In this document: one piece after another, positions 8,959 through 17,055 of the stretch
Layout: every line of letters starts with the position of its first letter
How positions within the stretch are numbered: position 1 is the first letter of the stretch
From: Candidatus Zixiibacteriota bacterium
GTDB lineage: Bacteria > Zixibacteria > MSB-5A5 > GN15 > JAAZOE01
Direction of reading: 5' to 3'
Length of the DNA: 40,494 bases
Assembly: GCA_036480375.1 (NCBI GenBank)
Contig: JAZGGI010000036.1
Span: 1 to 40,494, forward strand
The notes under the pieces: generated by a model
The model's database searches: none
What the model was told of the DNA's origin: nothing
Seen by the model: the letters and a program-made list of their open reading frames with translations, nothing else
Translations under genes and position numbers: made by a program

Positions 8959-10170
8959 TTAACTTAGAAGCTGATTCCAGAAGATTACTTGTACTTGAGT
9001 CGAAGCCGGTACATTATTTCCGGAGAGATCACTAAAAATCAATCCGTCCGAATTTAAAAGTGCCGACAATGCCGCCGATGACTTCTTTTCCGAATACTCG
9101 GCCGTAATACCGCTCCGGGTCCGCCGGAATTTTCCCGGCCAGATAAGCAGCCGCCCGCCCGGCCTGATTTGCTCGGGATTAATAACCGCGTTTTCGGCAC
9201 GAATCTCATAATCATCTCGACCGATCAATTTCTTTAGAACTGGAATAACAAAAACGGCGCAGGTTACGGCGGTTGATAACGGATTCCCCGGCAAACCAAA
9301 CAACAACCGTTGACTTTTTTTGGCGAAGAAGATTGGTTTGCCCGGTTTGATTCTCGCCTTATGAAAAACCTGCTCGAAGCCGATTTTATTCGCCGCTCCG
9401 ATAACGAGATCTTTTTCGCCAGCCGATACCCCGCCGCTTGTAATGATGACGTCAAAATCAGCCGAGAGGGCTTGCTCGAGTTTTTCAGATTCATCGATAA
9501 CCGTCGGACCGATTTCAATCCGTTCGACAAAGGGTTTAATTAGAGACGAGACAGTGTACTTGTTACTATCATATATTTGTCCGAATTTTAATTTTTCGCC
9601 GGGGGAAACGAGCTCATTGCCGTTGGAAAACACAAGTACGGACGGCTTTTTAAATACCGAAACTTCTTTAAGACCGATTCCGGCCAGGATACCGATGTCA
9701 AGGGGAGTCAATAAATGACCTCGTTTTAATACGAGTTGGTCTTTATGTATATCTTCCCCGGCCGGCCTTATGTTTTTCCCCTGAGTAATAGGCTTTGCAA
9801 AAACAACATGGGCATCATCATAAACCGTATCTTCGAATTTAACAACCGTATCAAATTTATCCGGCACAGGAGCCCCGGTCATTATTCTAATCGGTCGATT
9901 TTCCGATATTTTCGCGCTGCCGGAATCACCGGCAAAGACAGTCGTATCGATCGGCAATTTAATTGGATTATCGGGTGAGCATCTTTCCAACCATTCGGCC
10001 CGAACGGCAAATCCATCCATCGCGGAATTTCTAAAGGGTGAGATCGATAATGGCGAGATTATATCTCTTGAAAGAACATAAGAGACGGCGTCTTCAATCG
10101 GTTTTGCCATTTCACCGAGCGGATTAGCAGCATCAAAGATCAAGGAAGAAGCTTCTTCGAATTCAATCAT
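8959..10170 (-). CDS. moeA: Molybdopterin molybdenumtransferase MoeA
   Basis: A 403-residue protein of normal MoeA length. It inserts molybdate into adenylylated molybdopterin in the last step of Moco synthesis. Recognisable segments are the N-terminal SPFRNSAMDGFAVR, RIMTGAPVP, IRPAGEDI, and the MogA-like domain with SNGNELV, TSGGVSAGEKD and FGLPGNPLS. The C-terminal beta-barrel domain IV follows. The start ATG overlaps the mogA stop by eight bases, so the two are translationally coupled. It is the last recognisable Moco gene of the operon. The family is certain from these motifs. Confidence 0.95.
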   Translation of the reverse strand: MIEFEEASSLIFDAANPLGEMAKPIEDAVSYVLSRDIISPLSISPFRNSAMDGFAVRAEWLERCSPDNPIKLPIDTTVFAGDSGSAKISENRPIRIMTGAPVPDKFDTVVKFEDTVYDDAHVVFAKPITQGKNIRPAGEDIHKDQLVLKRGHLLTPLDIGILAGIGLKEVSVFKKPSVLVFSNGNELVSPGEKLKFGQIYDSNKYTVSSLIKPFVERIEIGPTVIDESEKLEQALSADFDVIITSGGVSAGEKDLVIGAANKIGFEQVFHKARIKPGKPIFFAKKSQRLLFGLPGNPLSTAVTCAVFVIPVLKKLIGRDDYEIRAENAVINPEQIRPGGRLLIWPGKFRRTRSGITAEYSEKKSSAALSALLNSDGLIFSDLSGNNVPASTQVQVIFWNQLLS

Positions 10171-10669
10171 TTTGTTTTGAATCCTTCTGGCAATCTTTTA
10201 ATTGTCCGGCGATTAGCCTGAGGGGATGCCCAATTATGGGGAGCAAAAACTCGAGTATTTCACTAACCGCCTTGGGTGAACCGGGCAAATTAATTATAAA
10301 TGAATTTTTGGCGACTCCCGATACGGCCCGGGAAAATATGGCGTTAGAAGAATACTGGGCGCTAAATGTTCGTATCGCCTGGTCAACTCCCGGAGTAGGT
10401 TTCTCAATTATCTTTTTGGTAACCTCGGGTGTGATATCTCGCGGGGTGCATCCGGTACCGCCAGATGTAAGAATCAAGCAGGTATCAGACGCGATCATTT
10501 TATTGAGGGCGGCCGTTAATTTCTCGGCATCATCGGGGACAATATCGGTATGCTCTATTGAATATTTTGATTCATCGAGAAATGACCGAAATGCCGGAAT
10601 GCATTTATCTTCCCGCTCACCCGCTGAAGCCCGATCGGAAACGATTATTATGCCGACTGAAAATCTCAT
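10163..10669 (-). CDS. mogA: Molybdopterin adenylyltransferase, MogA/MoaB family
   Basis: This enzyme adenylylates molybdopterin ahead of MoeA. The motifs SDRASAGE, LTSGGTGCTPRDITPE and NLPGSPKAVSEILE are those of the MogA/MoaB fold. I place the start at ATG 10669, giving 168 residues, because it lies directly behind the MOSC gene stop (TAATATG). The eight codons upstream of it have no proper start. MogA and MoaB cannot be separated with certainty from motifs alone; adjacency to moeA favours the biosynthetic role. Confidence 0.9.
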   Translation of the reverse strand: MRFSVGIIIVSDRASAGEREDKCIPAFRSFLDESKYSIEHTDIVPDDAEKLTAALNKMIASDTCLILTSGGTGCTPRDITPEVTKKIIEKPTPGVDQAIRTFSAQYSSNAIFSRAVSGVAKNSFIINLPGSPKAVSEILEFLLPIIGHPLRLIAGQLKDCQKDSKQND

Positions 10670-10670
10670 A

Positions 10671-11108
10671 TTATTCGAGCGCGACCGTATCACCGACTGA
10701 TATTTCTCCGCTTTCGACGACGCGCGCGAAGACGCCTTCCCGAGGCATGATGCAGTCGCCGACCAGTTTTTTTATCTGGCAACCGTTATGACACTTTTTA
10801 CCAATTTGCGTGATAATTAGTTTTATGCCTTTGCCAATGGTAACCGTGTCGCCGATTTGAACCCGCGATAAATCGATTCCGGCAGTGGTTATATTCTCCG
10901 CAAAATCGCCTGGCTGAACATTCAGCAGTTCATGTTTGACTTTGACAAATGATTCCAGGGGCAACAGGGATACCTGTCTTTTACTCCCAAAATGAGCGTC
11001 GCCCTCCATGCCCTTATCCATAATCAGGTGGGCTGATTCGACGTTTTTCTTTTTTCCCCCTTTATTTTTGGAAATCGAAATTCTATGTATTTTCCCGGCC
11101 GAAGTCAC
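10671..11108 (-). CDS. MOSC-domain protein
   Basis: A stand-alone MOSC domain of 145 residues. It shows GDAHFGSKRQVSLLPLESF, GDFAENITTAGIDL, IGDTVTIGKGIKLIIT, a Cys pair in CHNGC, and IMPREGVFARVVESG. MOSC proteins bind or transfer the molybdenum cofactor or its sulfur, and small ones are common in Moco operons. The GTG at 11108 is preferred over an upstream TTG at 11132 because AGGAGG lies eight bases before it. The gene overlaps the end of moaC by 26 bases and abuts mogA. Confidence 0.88.
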   Translation of the reverse strand: MTSAGKIHRISISKNKGGKKKNVESAHLIMDKGMEGDAHFGSKRQVSLLPLESFVKVKHELLNVQPGDFAENITTAGIDLSRVQIGDTVTIGKGIKLIITQIGKKCHNGCQIKKLVGDCIMPREGVFARVVESGEISVGDTVALE

Positions 11109-11565
11109 CTGACTTGCCTCCTGTTTTCTCAAGTAGCATCAAATCTGAAATGACAATATCTTTATGTACCGCTTTGAGCATATCATAAACCGTCAGGGCC
11201 GCGACGGAACAGGCTGTCAGAGCTTCCATCTCCACTCCGGTTCGCGACGAGCACCTAACAGTCGAAAAGATTTTTATCATATTTTGGGATTGGTCGAATT
11301 CAAATTCAATTTCAACATGATTTAACGGTAGTTGATGACAGAGAGGAATTAATTCCGAAGTTTTCTTGGCCGCCTGAATTCCGGCCAGTTTTGCCACCGT
11401 TATAACGTCGCCTTTGGCGCTGCGATTTTCACGAGCGATCTCAAAACTTGTCTCATTTAGTTTAACAGAAACAGTTGCTCTTGCCTGGCGATTGGTAATC
11501 TCTTTTTCGCCGACATTTACCATTCGAGCCTTTCCGTCTGAATCGAGATGGGTCGGTTTATTCAT
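11083..11565 (-). CDS. moaC: Cyclic pyranopterin monophosphate synthase MoaC
   Basis: A 160-residue protein of normal family length. MoaC converts the MoaA product into cyclic pyranopterin monophosphate. It shows ARMVNVGEKEITNRQA, AKLAGIQAAKKTSELIPLCHQLP, VRCSSRTGVEMEALTACSVA, LTVYDMLKAVHKD and the end motif LLEKTGGKSG, all classical. The start ATG lies one base past the moaA stop and GGGGGA serves as ribosome-binding site. Confidence 0.95.
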   Translation of the reverse strand: MNKPTHLDSDGKARMVNVGEKEITNRQARATVSVKLNETSFEIARENRSAKGDVITVAKLAGIQAAKKTSELIPLCHQLPLNHVEIEFEFDQSQNMIKIFSTVRCSSRTGVEMEALTACSVAALTVYDMLKAVHKDIVISDLMLLEKTGGKSGDFGRENT

Positions 11566-11566
11566 A

Positions 11567-12514
11567 TTATCCCCCGACCTGATAAAATGAAGGCAGACTA
11601 TTGAGATTATTCATCGCGGCATTACATCCTCGAAGATTTTTCGACGCCAATATCTGCGACAATTTGTTCTGCAAATCAATTGATTTATCATTCAGTATAC
11701 TAAACAGATTAAATCCTTGTGAAGAAAACAGGCAGCCGTATATCATCCCATCGGCGGTCAATCGAATTCGATCGCATGAGGCGCAAAAAGGATGGCTGAC
11801 CGGGCTGATAAATCCTACCCGAATATCCAAATCCGGCGAGCTGAAGTAACGGGCCGCTGCCGAATCTTTATGAGGCAATGGAGAAAATTCGTATCTTGAA
11901 TTTGCCCTCAGCTCTTCATTAGCCAGATACCCTCTCCTTTGTTTATTATTATGCCGGGTAGGCATGTATTCAATAAATCTGATATCGATGCCCATTGTGT
12001 TCGCGAATTCAATCATATCATCGGCTTCATCGTCATTAACACCGTTGATGAGAACGCAATTCAATTTTACTTCCGATATTGATTCACGGGTGGATTCGAT
12101 TCCTCTGATTACTTTATCGAAGCCATCAACCGATGTTATAGACCTGAATTTATCGGGATTGAGAGTATCGAGGCTGATATTAACGCTGTCAAGTCCGCTT
12201 TCGGCATACAAAGGCGCGAGTTTTTCGAGAAGAAGTCCGTTTGTAGTTATTGCGGTAAAAATATCGGGATCGAATTCTTTGGCGTGGCTTATGAGTTTGG
12301 GGAGCGGTTTATAAAGAGTAGGTTCGCCGCCGGTAAATCGAATTTTGCGTATGCCCAATTGATGCAATGCGCGAATAGCATCAAAAAATTTCCCGGGAGG
12401 GATTTGAGGCAATTTCGGATCATTTGTTCCCGGCGGACGGCAATAGAAACAGTTCAAATTGCAATTAGACAATAATGATAATCGAAGATATTCTGGCATC
12501 TTAATCGCGTTCAT
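11567..12514 (-). CDS. moaA: GTP 3',8-cyclase MoaA (radical SAM)
   Basis: MoaA performs the first committed step of Moco synthesis on GTP. The radical-SAM cluster motif is in NCNLNCFYC. FTGGEPTLYK is the SAM-binding GGEP region, and the second, C-terminal cluster uses CASCDRIRL ... YGC. The protein ends in Gly-Gly, the conserved MoaA tail needed by the enzyme. I start it at ATG 12514 (316 residues), where GAGG lies upstream and the overlap with mobB is 14 bases. An upstream start at 12550 is possible but would give a 50-base overlap. Confidence 0.95.
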   Translation of the reverse strand: MNAIKMPEYLRLSLLSNCNLNCFYCRPPGTNDPKLPQIPPGKFFDAIRALHQLGIRKIRFTGGEPTLYKPLPKLISHAKEFDPDIFTAITTNGLLLEKLAPLYAESGLDSVNISLDTLNPDKFRSITSVDGFDKVIRGIESTRESISEVKLNCVLINGVNDDEADDMIEFANTMGIDIRFIEYMPTRHNNKQRRGYLANEELRANSRYEFSPLPHKDSAAARYFSSPDLDIRVGFISPVSHPFCASCDRIRLTADGMIYGCLFSSQGFNLFSILNDKSIDLQNKLSQILASKNLRGCNAAMNNLNSLPSFYQVGG

Positions 12515-13010
12515 GGTCATCATCCTCGGGTTGCAAGCCAAAACGGCCAATCACAAATTCAGCCAACTCTTCCGTTTTGTCGAGAGGGAAATAATCGTTC
12601 GCCATATTGTTATTAACGGGTCCGTAAACGGCAATAATATGGTCGGAGCTAATCTCTCCTAAATCATCAATTTTGCGTGTCAAAAGTATCGTGGACCTTT
12701 TTGCTCCTTTATTACCTTCAACAAAGCAAACATCACAGTTGTTCTTGAGAAACTCAAAAATTTTTACCCTGTTTTCTTCATCGGGTGAGGCGAAAAGCGC
12801 CATGTCGGCGCTGCTAATCCCGACCGTAAAGCGCGCCCCGGCCCGCCGGTGGCGAAAAGTATCTTTACCTTCGGTATCAAAAGTATGCGAATGAAAAGTA
12901 TGTTTTACCGTCGCCACTCTCAACCCGCGATGGCTCAGAAGGGAGGCCATTTTTTCTATCAATGTTGTTTTGCCGGAATTCCGGGCGCCGATAATACCTA
13001 TTTCAATCAT
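12501..13010 (-). CDS. mobB: Molybdopterin-guanine dinucleotide biosynthesis adaptor MobB
   Basis: A small P-loop GTPase that assists MobA. Walker A is GARNSGKTTLIEKM, followed by VATVKHTFHSHTFDTEGKDT, in which the His/Asp pair is typical of MobB, and CFVEGNKG. I choose the ATG at 13010 (169 residues) because it overlaps the mobA stop as ATGA and GGGGGTCG precedes it. The longer frame starting at 13061 would lie inside mobA. Confidence 0.92.
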   Translation of the reverse strand: MIEIGIIGARNSGKTTLIEKMASLLSHRGLRVATVKHTFHSHTFDTEGKDTFRHRRAGARFTVGISSADMALFASPDEENRVKIFEFLKNNCDVCFVEGNKGAKRSTILLTRKIDDLGEISSDHIIAVYGPVNNNMANDYFPLDKTEELAEFVIGRFGLQPEDDDHERD

Positions 13011-13564
13011 AACTCGACCCCCGATAATTCCGCGTCCCGGGGAGTATTGATATTTCTCCACTTTTTATTCGGTACCGGCAGAAGCCGGGTATCTAATTTT
13101 CCAACCGCATCCTGCATTTTGAAATTTCCTCGCTCAGCCATTGGCAGCATAACCTTCAATGCCGACTTGTGGTAAATGCCGCACAGAGGCTGGGACAGAC
13201 CATCTTCACTATACCCAAGAAATTGCTCAACCCTGTAGAGCCTGAATAAATCGGTGAGATTTTGGGGAGTTATATCAATCAAATCGGCGGCCGTGATGAA
13301 GCAAATATCTTCGGGGCAATCCTCGAGAGCCGAAATAACTCCCGCCATTGGTCCCCGAGCGTGAGGGTAGTCGGATAGCACTTTGAAAGTTTCAGATTGA
13401 TTAATTCCAACTCCATTGCCAACCAGTTTTATATCATCGCATACTGAGGCGCATGTTTCAATTATGCGTTCCAAAAGCGACAGGCCTTTTAGCTTCAAAT
13501 GCAGTTTATCTGTTCCCATCCTGGAACTGGAACCGCCGGCAAGTATGTAAGCGAATCGAGTCAT
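13007..13564 (-). CDS. mobA: Molybdenum cofactor guanylyltransferase MobA
   Basis: MobA attaches GMP to molybdopterin, so this organism makes the MGD form used by the DMSO-reductase family. The 185-residue protein shows the nucleotidyltransferase opening ILAGGSSSRMGTDK, the metal-site region FITAADLIDI (an A replaces the usual C or G), QPLCGIYHK and the terminal NINTPRD. It is the first gene of the operon. There is no separate ribosome-binding site: the start codon lies just after the terminator hairpin at 13566-13597, so its expression depends on that leader. Confidence 0.93.
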   Translation of the reverse strand: MTRFAYILAGGSSSRMGTDKLHLKLKGLSLLERIIETCASVCDDIKLVGNGVGINQSETFKVLSDYPHARGPMAGVISALEDCPEDICFITAADLIDITPQNLTDLFRLYRVEQFLGYSEDGLSQPLCGIYHKSALKVMLPMAERGNFKMQDAVGKLDTRLLPVPNKKWRNINTPRDAELSGVEL

Positions 13565-13565
13565 A

Positions 13566-13597
13566 TTAAAAAATCCATAGCCCGACGGCTATGGATT
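13566..13597 (-). terminator. Intrinsic terminator between leader and mobA
   Basis: Reading the minus strand, AATCCATAGCC and GGCTATGGATT make a perfect 11-bp stem with a 4-base loop, followed by a T-run that ends two to four bases before the mobA ATG. A terminator placed between a structured leader and the first gene is the classic expression platform of an attenuating riboswitch. The 3' arm also covers the only purine-rich stretch near the start, so translation could be blocked too. Confidence 0.8.
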
Positions 13598-13609
13598 AAA
13601 AAAAATCCC

Positions 13610-13697
13610 TCTCCTTTGCCAATTCGGGCAGGCTGGGCGATTACTCCCCCAACCGTAGAGTCCCCGCCGACCTCGTGGGCGCAACGGGATTCGGAGA
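13610..13697 (-). promoter_or_regulatory. Probable molybdenum-cofactor (Moco/Tuco) riboswitch
   Basis: On the minus strand the leader folds with a closing stem TCTCC (13697-13693) / GGAGA (13614-13610). Inside it is a hairpin GGCG-GGG-ACTC ... GAGT-AAT-CGCC (13668-13636). The 3' part, GCCTGCCCG ... GGCAAAGGAG, resembles the conserved 3' part of the Moco motif known upstream of E. coli moaA (GCCTCCCG ... GGAAAGG). An alternative pairing AATCCC/GGGATT could compete with the closing stem and switch the downstream terminator. Position ahead of seven Moco genes supports the call. I have not run a covariance model, so the exact class is inferred. Confidence 0.62.
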
Positions 13698-13777
13698 TAT
13701 TCGAAATCTATTGTCAATTAGATGATACTGTGTTTGGGCGTGAGCCTCCTCAACTATCTTCTTTACAATTCACGAAA

Positions 13778-13804
13778 GCCTCAAATTTCGTTGAACTTTG
13801 AGGC
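13778..13804 (-). terminator. Hairpin downstream of the HD-GYP operon
   Basis: GCCTCAAA and TTTGAGGC form a perfect 8-bp stem with an 11-base loop, followed on the minus strand by TTTCG. The T-run is short, so termination is plausible but not certain. It lies about 250 bases past the HD-GYP stop. Confidence 0.4.
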
Positions 13805-13816
13805 AATCAATTACTT

Positions 13817-13855
13817 AATTTGGAATTTACGAAAATCTTAAGAGGATTCCAAATT
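13817..13855. repeat. 10-bp inverted repeat
   Basis: AATTTGGAAT and ATTCCAAATT are perfect inverted repeats 19 bases apart. Neither side has a T-run on the minus strand; on the plus strand ATTTTC follows. It may be a weak stem-loop that protects the 3' end of the HD-GYP transcript. Confidence 0.35.
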
Positions 13856-14054
13856 ATTTTCATCAAAGAGTCATCTATATTACCTAAATTTCAATAAGAC
13901 CGCGCCAGGCCCTTATGAATGTAAATTCATCCATTTCGATCGGATTTACGTTAATGCAATCTGATATAAATTTGATATTTTTGTTGGGATTGAGAATTGT
14001 CTGCAATAAGTAAAAGAAATTGCCTGGATGAAATTGATCGAATTTAGGAATTGT

Positions 14055-15950
14055 TTAGCTCAATTGCCGGGCTTCTTCAGAAACCTCGGCCATGCATTGA
14101 GACCAAATGCTATACATCTCGTCATCACGGGTACGCGAGTTAATCACCAGGTCGGCTTTACCTTCTCCAATCATGGTCTCGAAGCATTTGAGAATAACCG
14201 GATCGAAAGTAGTGGCTGATTCCTTCCTCATGATTTCGAGGGCCGTTTGAACATCGCGGGCCGGACGGTAAACTCGGTCGGACGTGAGGGCGTCAAATAC
14301 ATCGGCGACACAGATTATTCTGGCGCCCAGGGGAATATCCTCGCCTTTGAGACCCAATGGATAACCGGTGCCATCCAATTTTTCATGATGATGGAGAATT
14401 GATGGTTTGACATCCCATGGAAGTTCCTTGGCCCTAAGAAGTTCAACGCTTAATTCCGGGTGTTTCATGATATGCAAATATTCTTTTTTGGTTAGTTTTC
14501 CCGCCTTTTTCAAAACTTCATCTTTAATGTTTATCTTGCCAATATCATGTAAAAGCGCCGCGGCCGCGATCGTTTTCAGCATATTGGTCGGAAGCCCCAA
14601 CTCACGAGCTAATAGAAGAGCCAGGGAGGCTACCCGATCGGAATGACCCTTGGTATACTTATCTTTAAGATCGACATCTTTCGCCATGGAGTCAAAAATT
14701 TCGAGATATAATTTTTCAATGGAATTGATAACCTGCTCGGTTTGTTCTCGCTTCCCCTCGGCTTTGATGCTGGCATAAATCTGGTAGGAGGATTCCAGAT
14801 CATTGAGGGCTTCAAAATGATTTTGTGTAGCTCGATAGAGTTTACCGCGTTCAAGAAGCACTTCCGCTTCAAGAAATCGGGTTCCCATGTCACGGCTTAT
14901 TTCGAGAGCCGTTTCAAAAAACTGCTTCGAAACTTCATATTCTTCTTCATGAAAAGCGATCTTGCCGGCGATTCTTTTGACTTCAATCAAATGGCTGTTA
15001 ACCAGCCCGGTTTCCTGCAGATAAGCATCGGCATTCTGGCAATGGATTTTGGCGTTGGTCAAATCGCCTTTTTTCAGAAACAGGTCAGCCAAATTGATAT
15101 TGACTATTAAGGTCAAAGATGCATCGTTAATGCTCCGCGCGATATCGTTGGCTTCTTTGAAATATTCAAAAGCGTCGTCTTCTTTGCCCTGTTCAAGATA
15201 TGCGATAGCGATATTATTTTTTGTATAAGCGCTTTTACGGACCTGATTATTGGCCTCATAGATTTTCAGAGATTCAGAATATAATTCCAGCGCCTTCTCG
15301 CGATTGCCTTTCATATTCATAATAGCGCCGAGATTATTGACCAAATCGGCGTAAAGAATCTCATCGCCGATTTTTTCGGCCAGCTCGATAGCCTGACCAT
15401 AATTGACTTCGGCTTCTTCAAATTCGCCCAATTCGAGATAAATAACTCCCAGGTTGCGCAGCGCTTTGCAAGTACCCCGATCGTTTTTTAATCTTCGATT
15501 GGACCCGATTGCCCGCTGTACGTATCCCAGGGCTCGATCAAAATCGCCCTGTTTGGCCAACAATTGTCCAATTTGTGTGAAGGTCTCCGCCTTGATATTC
15601 AATTGGCTGGCATCACGGCAATATTTTAATATTTTCTGGAATTCATTTATGGCTTCATCATACTTACCCTGGGCGGAAAAAGCCTTACCTTTTTCCTGAT
15701 GCAACTCAAAACGGAGTTCAAGAGAAAACTCCGGAAGACCTTTGGAGTCCCAAATTTCTTCCAGAGTACATAAGTAATTGATGGCTCTGTCGTATTCAAA
15801 ATCTTTGTTCGCGCTCTTTGCCAGAGCCATCAAGTTACTTATTGTTTTCGCCCAATCTCCATCAACATTAAGCTGAATACTCTGTGAAGTCTTACCCGCC
15901 TCACGCTTAATGCTGATTTCACGGGTCATGTCCTGGTAAGCGTTAGCCAC
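14055..15950 (-). CDS. TPR-repeat HD-GYP phosphodiesterase
   Basis: A 631-residue soluble protein. Residues about 30-410 are a solenoid of tetratricopeptide repeats, for example GDFDRALGYVQRAIGSNRRL and LGEFEEAEVNYGQAIELAEK. The C-terminal domain (about 418-600) is HD-GYP, which hydrolyses cyclic-di-GMP. It has His468-Asp469 in ALLHDIGKINI, HHEKLDGTGYP with the GYP at 529-531, and DVFDALTSDRVYRPA, so all key residues are present. It starts at GTG with GAGG upstream and overlaps the preceding TPR gene by eight bases. The TPR part replaces the usual receiver or PAS sensor and probably binds a protein partner. It is the last gene of the sigma-54-dependent operon. Confidence 0.92.
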   Translation of the reverse strand: MANAYQDMTREISIKREAGKTSQSIQLNVDGDWAKTISNLMALAKSANKDFEYDRAINYLCTLEEIWDSKGLPEFSLELRFELHQEKGKAFSAQGKYDEAINEFQKILKYCRDASQLNIKAETFTQIGQLLAKQGDFDRALGYVQRAIGSNRRLKNDRGTCKALRNLGVIYLELGEFEEAEVNYGQAIELAEKIGDEILYADLVNNLGAIMNMKGNREKALELYSESLKIYEANNQVRKSAYTKNNIAIAYLEQGKEDDAFEYFKEANDIARSINDASLTLIVNINLADLFLKKGDLTNAKIHCQNADAYLQETGLVNSHLIEVKRIAGKIAFHEEEYEVSKQFFETALEISRDMGTRFLEAEVLLERGKLYRATQNHFEALNDLESSYQIYASIKAEGKREQTEQVINSIEKLYLEIFDSMAKDVDLKDKYTKGHSDRVASLALLLARELGLPTNMLKTIAAAALLHDIGKINIKDEVLKKAGKLTKKEYLHIMKHPELSVELLRAKELPWDVKPSILHHHEKLDGTGYPLGLKGEDIPLGARIICVADVFDALTSDRVYRPARDVQTALEIMRKESATTFDPVILKCFETMIGEGKADLVINSRTRDDEMYSIWSQCMAEVSEEARQLS

Positions 15951-17022
15951 TTAATCCTCGCTTGAAATGATCCAGGGCTTGAACGGCATCGTGCAGACCC
16001 TTATCCATTCCAACCGATCGATACACATTAATCGCCGCGTCAAGCTTGGCAATAGCCTCGTAGCTATTACCCAGTTCTTTTGCCAGAAGGCCCTGTTCGT
16101 ACAATACATCGGCTTCCAAGGCAGACAGTTTATGCTCAATTGTCATTTGGAGCGTTTCCTCAAGCAATTTCTTTGATTCTGTTAAATTCCCGGTCAATCT
16201 TAAGGTTTTACATTCCAGTACACCGAGTTCAGCTTCCAATGCTTTTGAAGATAATCCGGGAAGTATTTTGCGAGCGGTTTTCAGGACTGACTTTGCCAAA
16301 CGATATTCTTTGTTTTCCAAATAACATTTGGCAATGTTTTGATAACATATTTCTACCAAATTGAGATCTTTCTCTTCCAAAGCCAGGGCCAGGGCTTTAT
16401 TCAGACTATCGGTGGCCGCCAAAGTGTCCCCCAGTTCAGTCTGAGTCAGACCGATGTTCAATAAAACATAACCCTGTCGAATTAAATTGCCCGTACTCTG
16501 AAAATCAGCCAGGCAGAGTTTAAAGGTATTAATTGACTCCTGTAATTTGCCGGTAGCTGATTGAATAGCTCCGAGAGTATTTAATATAGTCGCCCGGAGT
16601 TGATAATCATTTGCCTCAGATACCCATTCGAGGGCAGTCTGGCAAAGATGTTCGGATTCGCGATAGTTGCCTTGCTGAAACAGCATATTGGCTCGATTTC
16701 TGGCGCATTGCGCCGCACCGCCGGGATTTTCCAGTTCAATGAAAATCTGTTGGGCTTCACGATAATTAAAGGCCGCTTTGTCCCAATCAGATTGCATCAT
16801 CCAGGCCCGACCGGTCTCTTTGAGAATTTGAGCCCGTAGCTCTTTGTCACGAGACGCCTGTGGCGAGTCAATTGCCGGAACCAAAAGTTCCATTGCTACC
16901 ACGGGATTTCCCTGTTTGAGCCAGTCTCGCGCCAAGTTAAGCAGAGCGAATCCATCGTTAATCCGGGAAGCTACTTCTTGATTTTCCTGATTTATGATTA
17001 ACTCTTTCATCGTCCATTCCAT
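15943..17022 (-). CDS. TPR-repeat protein
   Basis: A 359-residue protein made almost entirely of tetratricopeptide repeats, such as QSDWDKAAFNYREAQQIFIE, GKLQESINTFKLCLADFQST and LGDTLAATDSLNKALALALE. It has no signal peptide, membrane helix or catalytic domain. The repeat style matches the N-terminal half of the HD-GYP protein it overlaps, so the two probably arose by duplication and may pack together. An alternative start is the ATG four codons in (17010). The role as adaptor or scaffold is inferred from repeats and operon position. Confidence 0.85.
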   Translation of the reverse strand: MEWTMKELIINQENQEVASRINDGFALLNLARDWLKQGNPVVAMELLVPAIDSPQASRDKELRAQILKETGRAWMMQSDWDKAAFNYREAQQIFIELENPGGAAQCARNRANMLFQQGNYRESEHLCQTALEWVSEANDYQLRATILNTLGAIQSATGKLQESINTFKLCLADFQSTGNLIRQGYVLLNIGLTQTELGDTLAATDSLNKALALALEEKDLNLVEICYQNIAKCYLENKEYRLAKSVLKTARKILPGLSSKALEAELGVLECKTLRLTGNLTESKKLLEETLQMTIEHKLSALEADVLYEQGLLAKELGNSYEAIAKLDAAINVYRSVGMDKGLHDAVQALDHFKRGLSG

Positions 17023-17055
17023 CTTTTTAATGGTGAAATTTCCTGCTTATCCCAA

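Larger units (their letters stand above)
13698..14054. other. Intergenic region between HD-GYP gene and Moco leader
   Basis: This 357-base stretch has no gene. It must hold the end of the HD-GYP operon and the Moco promoter (both minus strand). Hairpins at 13778-13804 and 13817-13855 are listed separately. A TTGACA on the minus strand (13713-13708) is too close to the aptamer to give a normally spaced -10, so I do not call a promoter. Confidence 0.4.

Noticed and set aside
10236-10700. 154-codon plus-strand frame across mogA
   Set aside because: Lies entirely antisense to mogA, whose motifs are unmistakable; a shadow of its codon bias.
13610-13697. Cobalamin riboswitch as an alternative for the Moco leader
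   Set aside because: The CCTGCC-like segment is shared, but the conserved GCCACTG box is absent and the genes downstream are for Moco.
13499-13801. 100-codon plus-strand frame over the Moco leader
   Set aside because: Covers the mobA start and the structured RNA; no ribosome-binding site and no homology seen.
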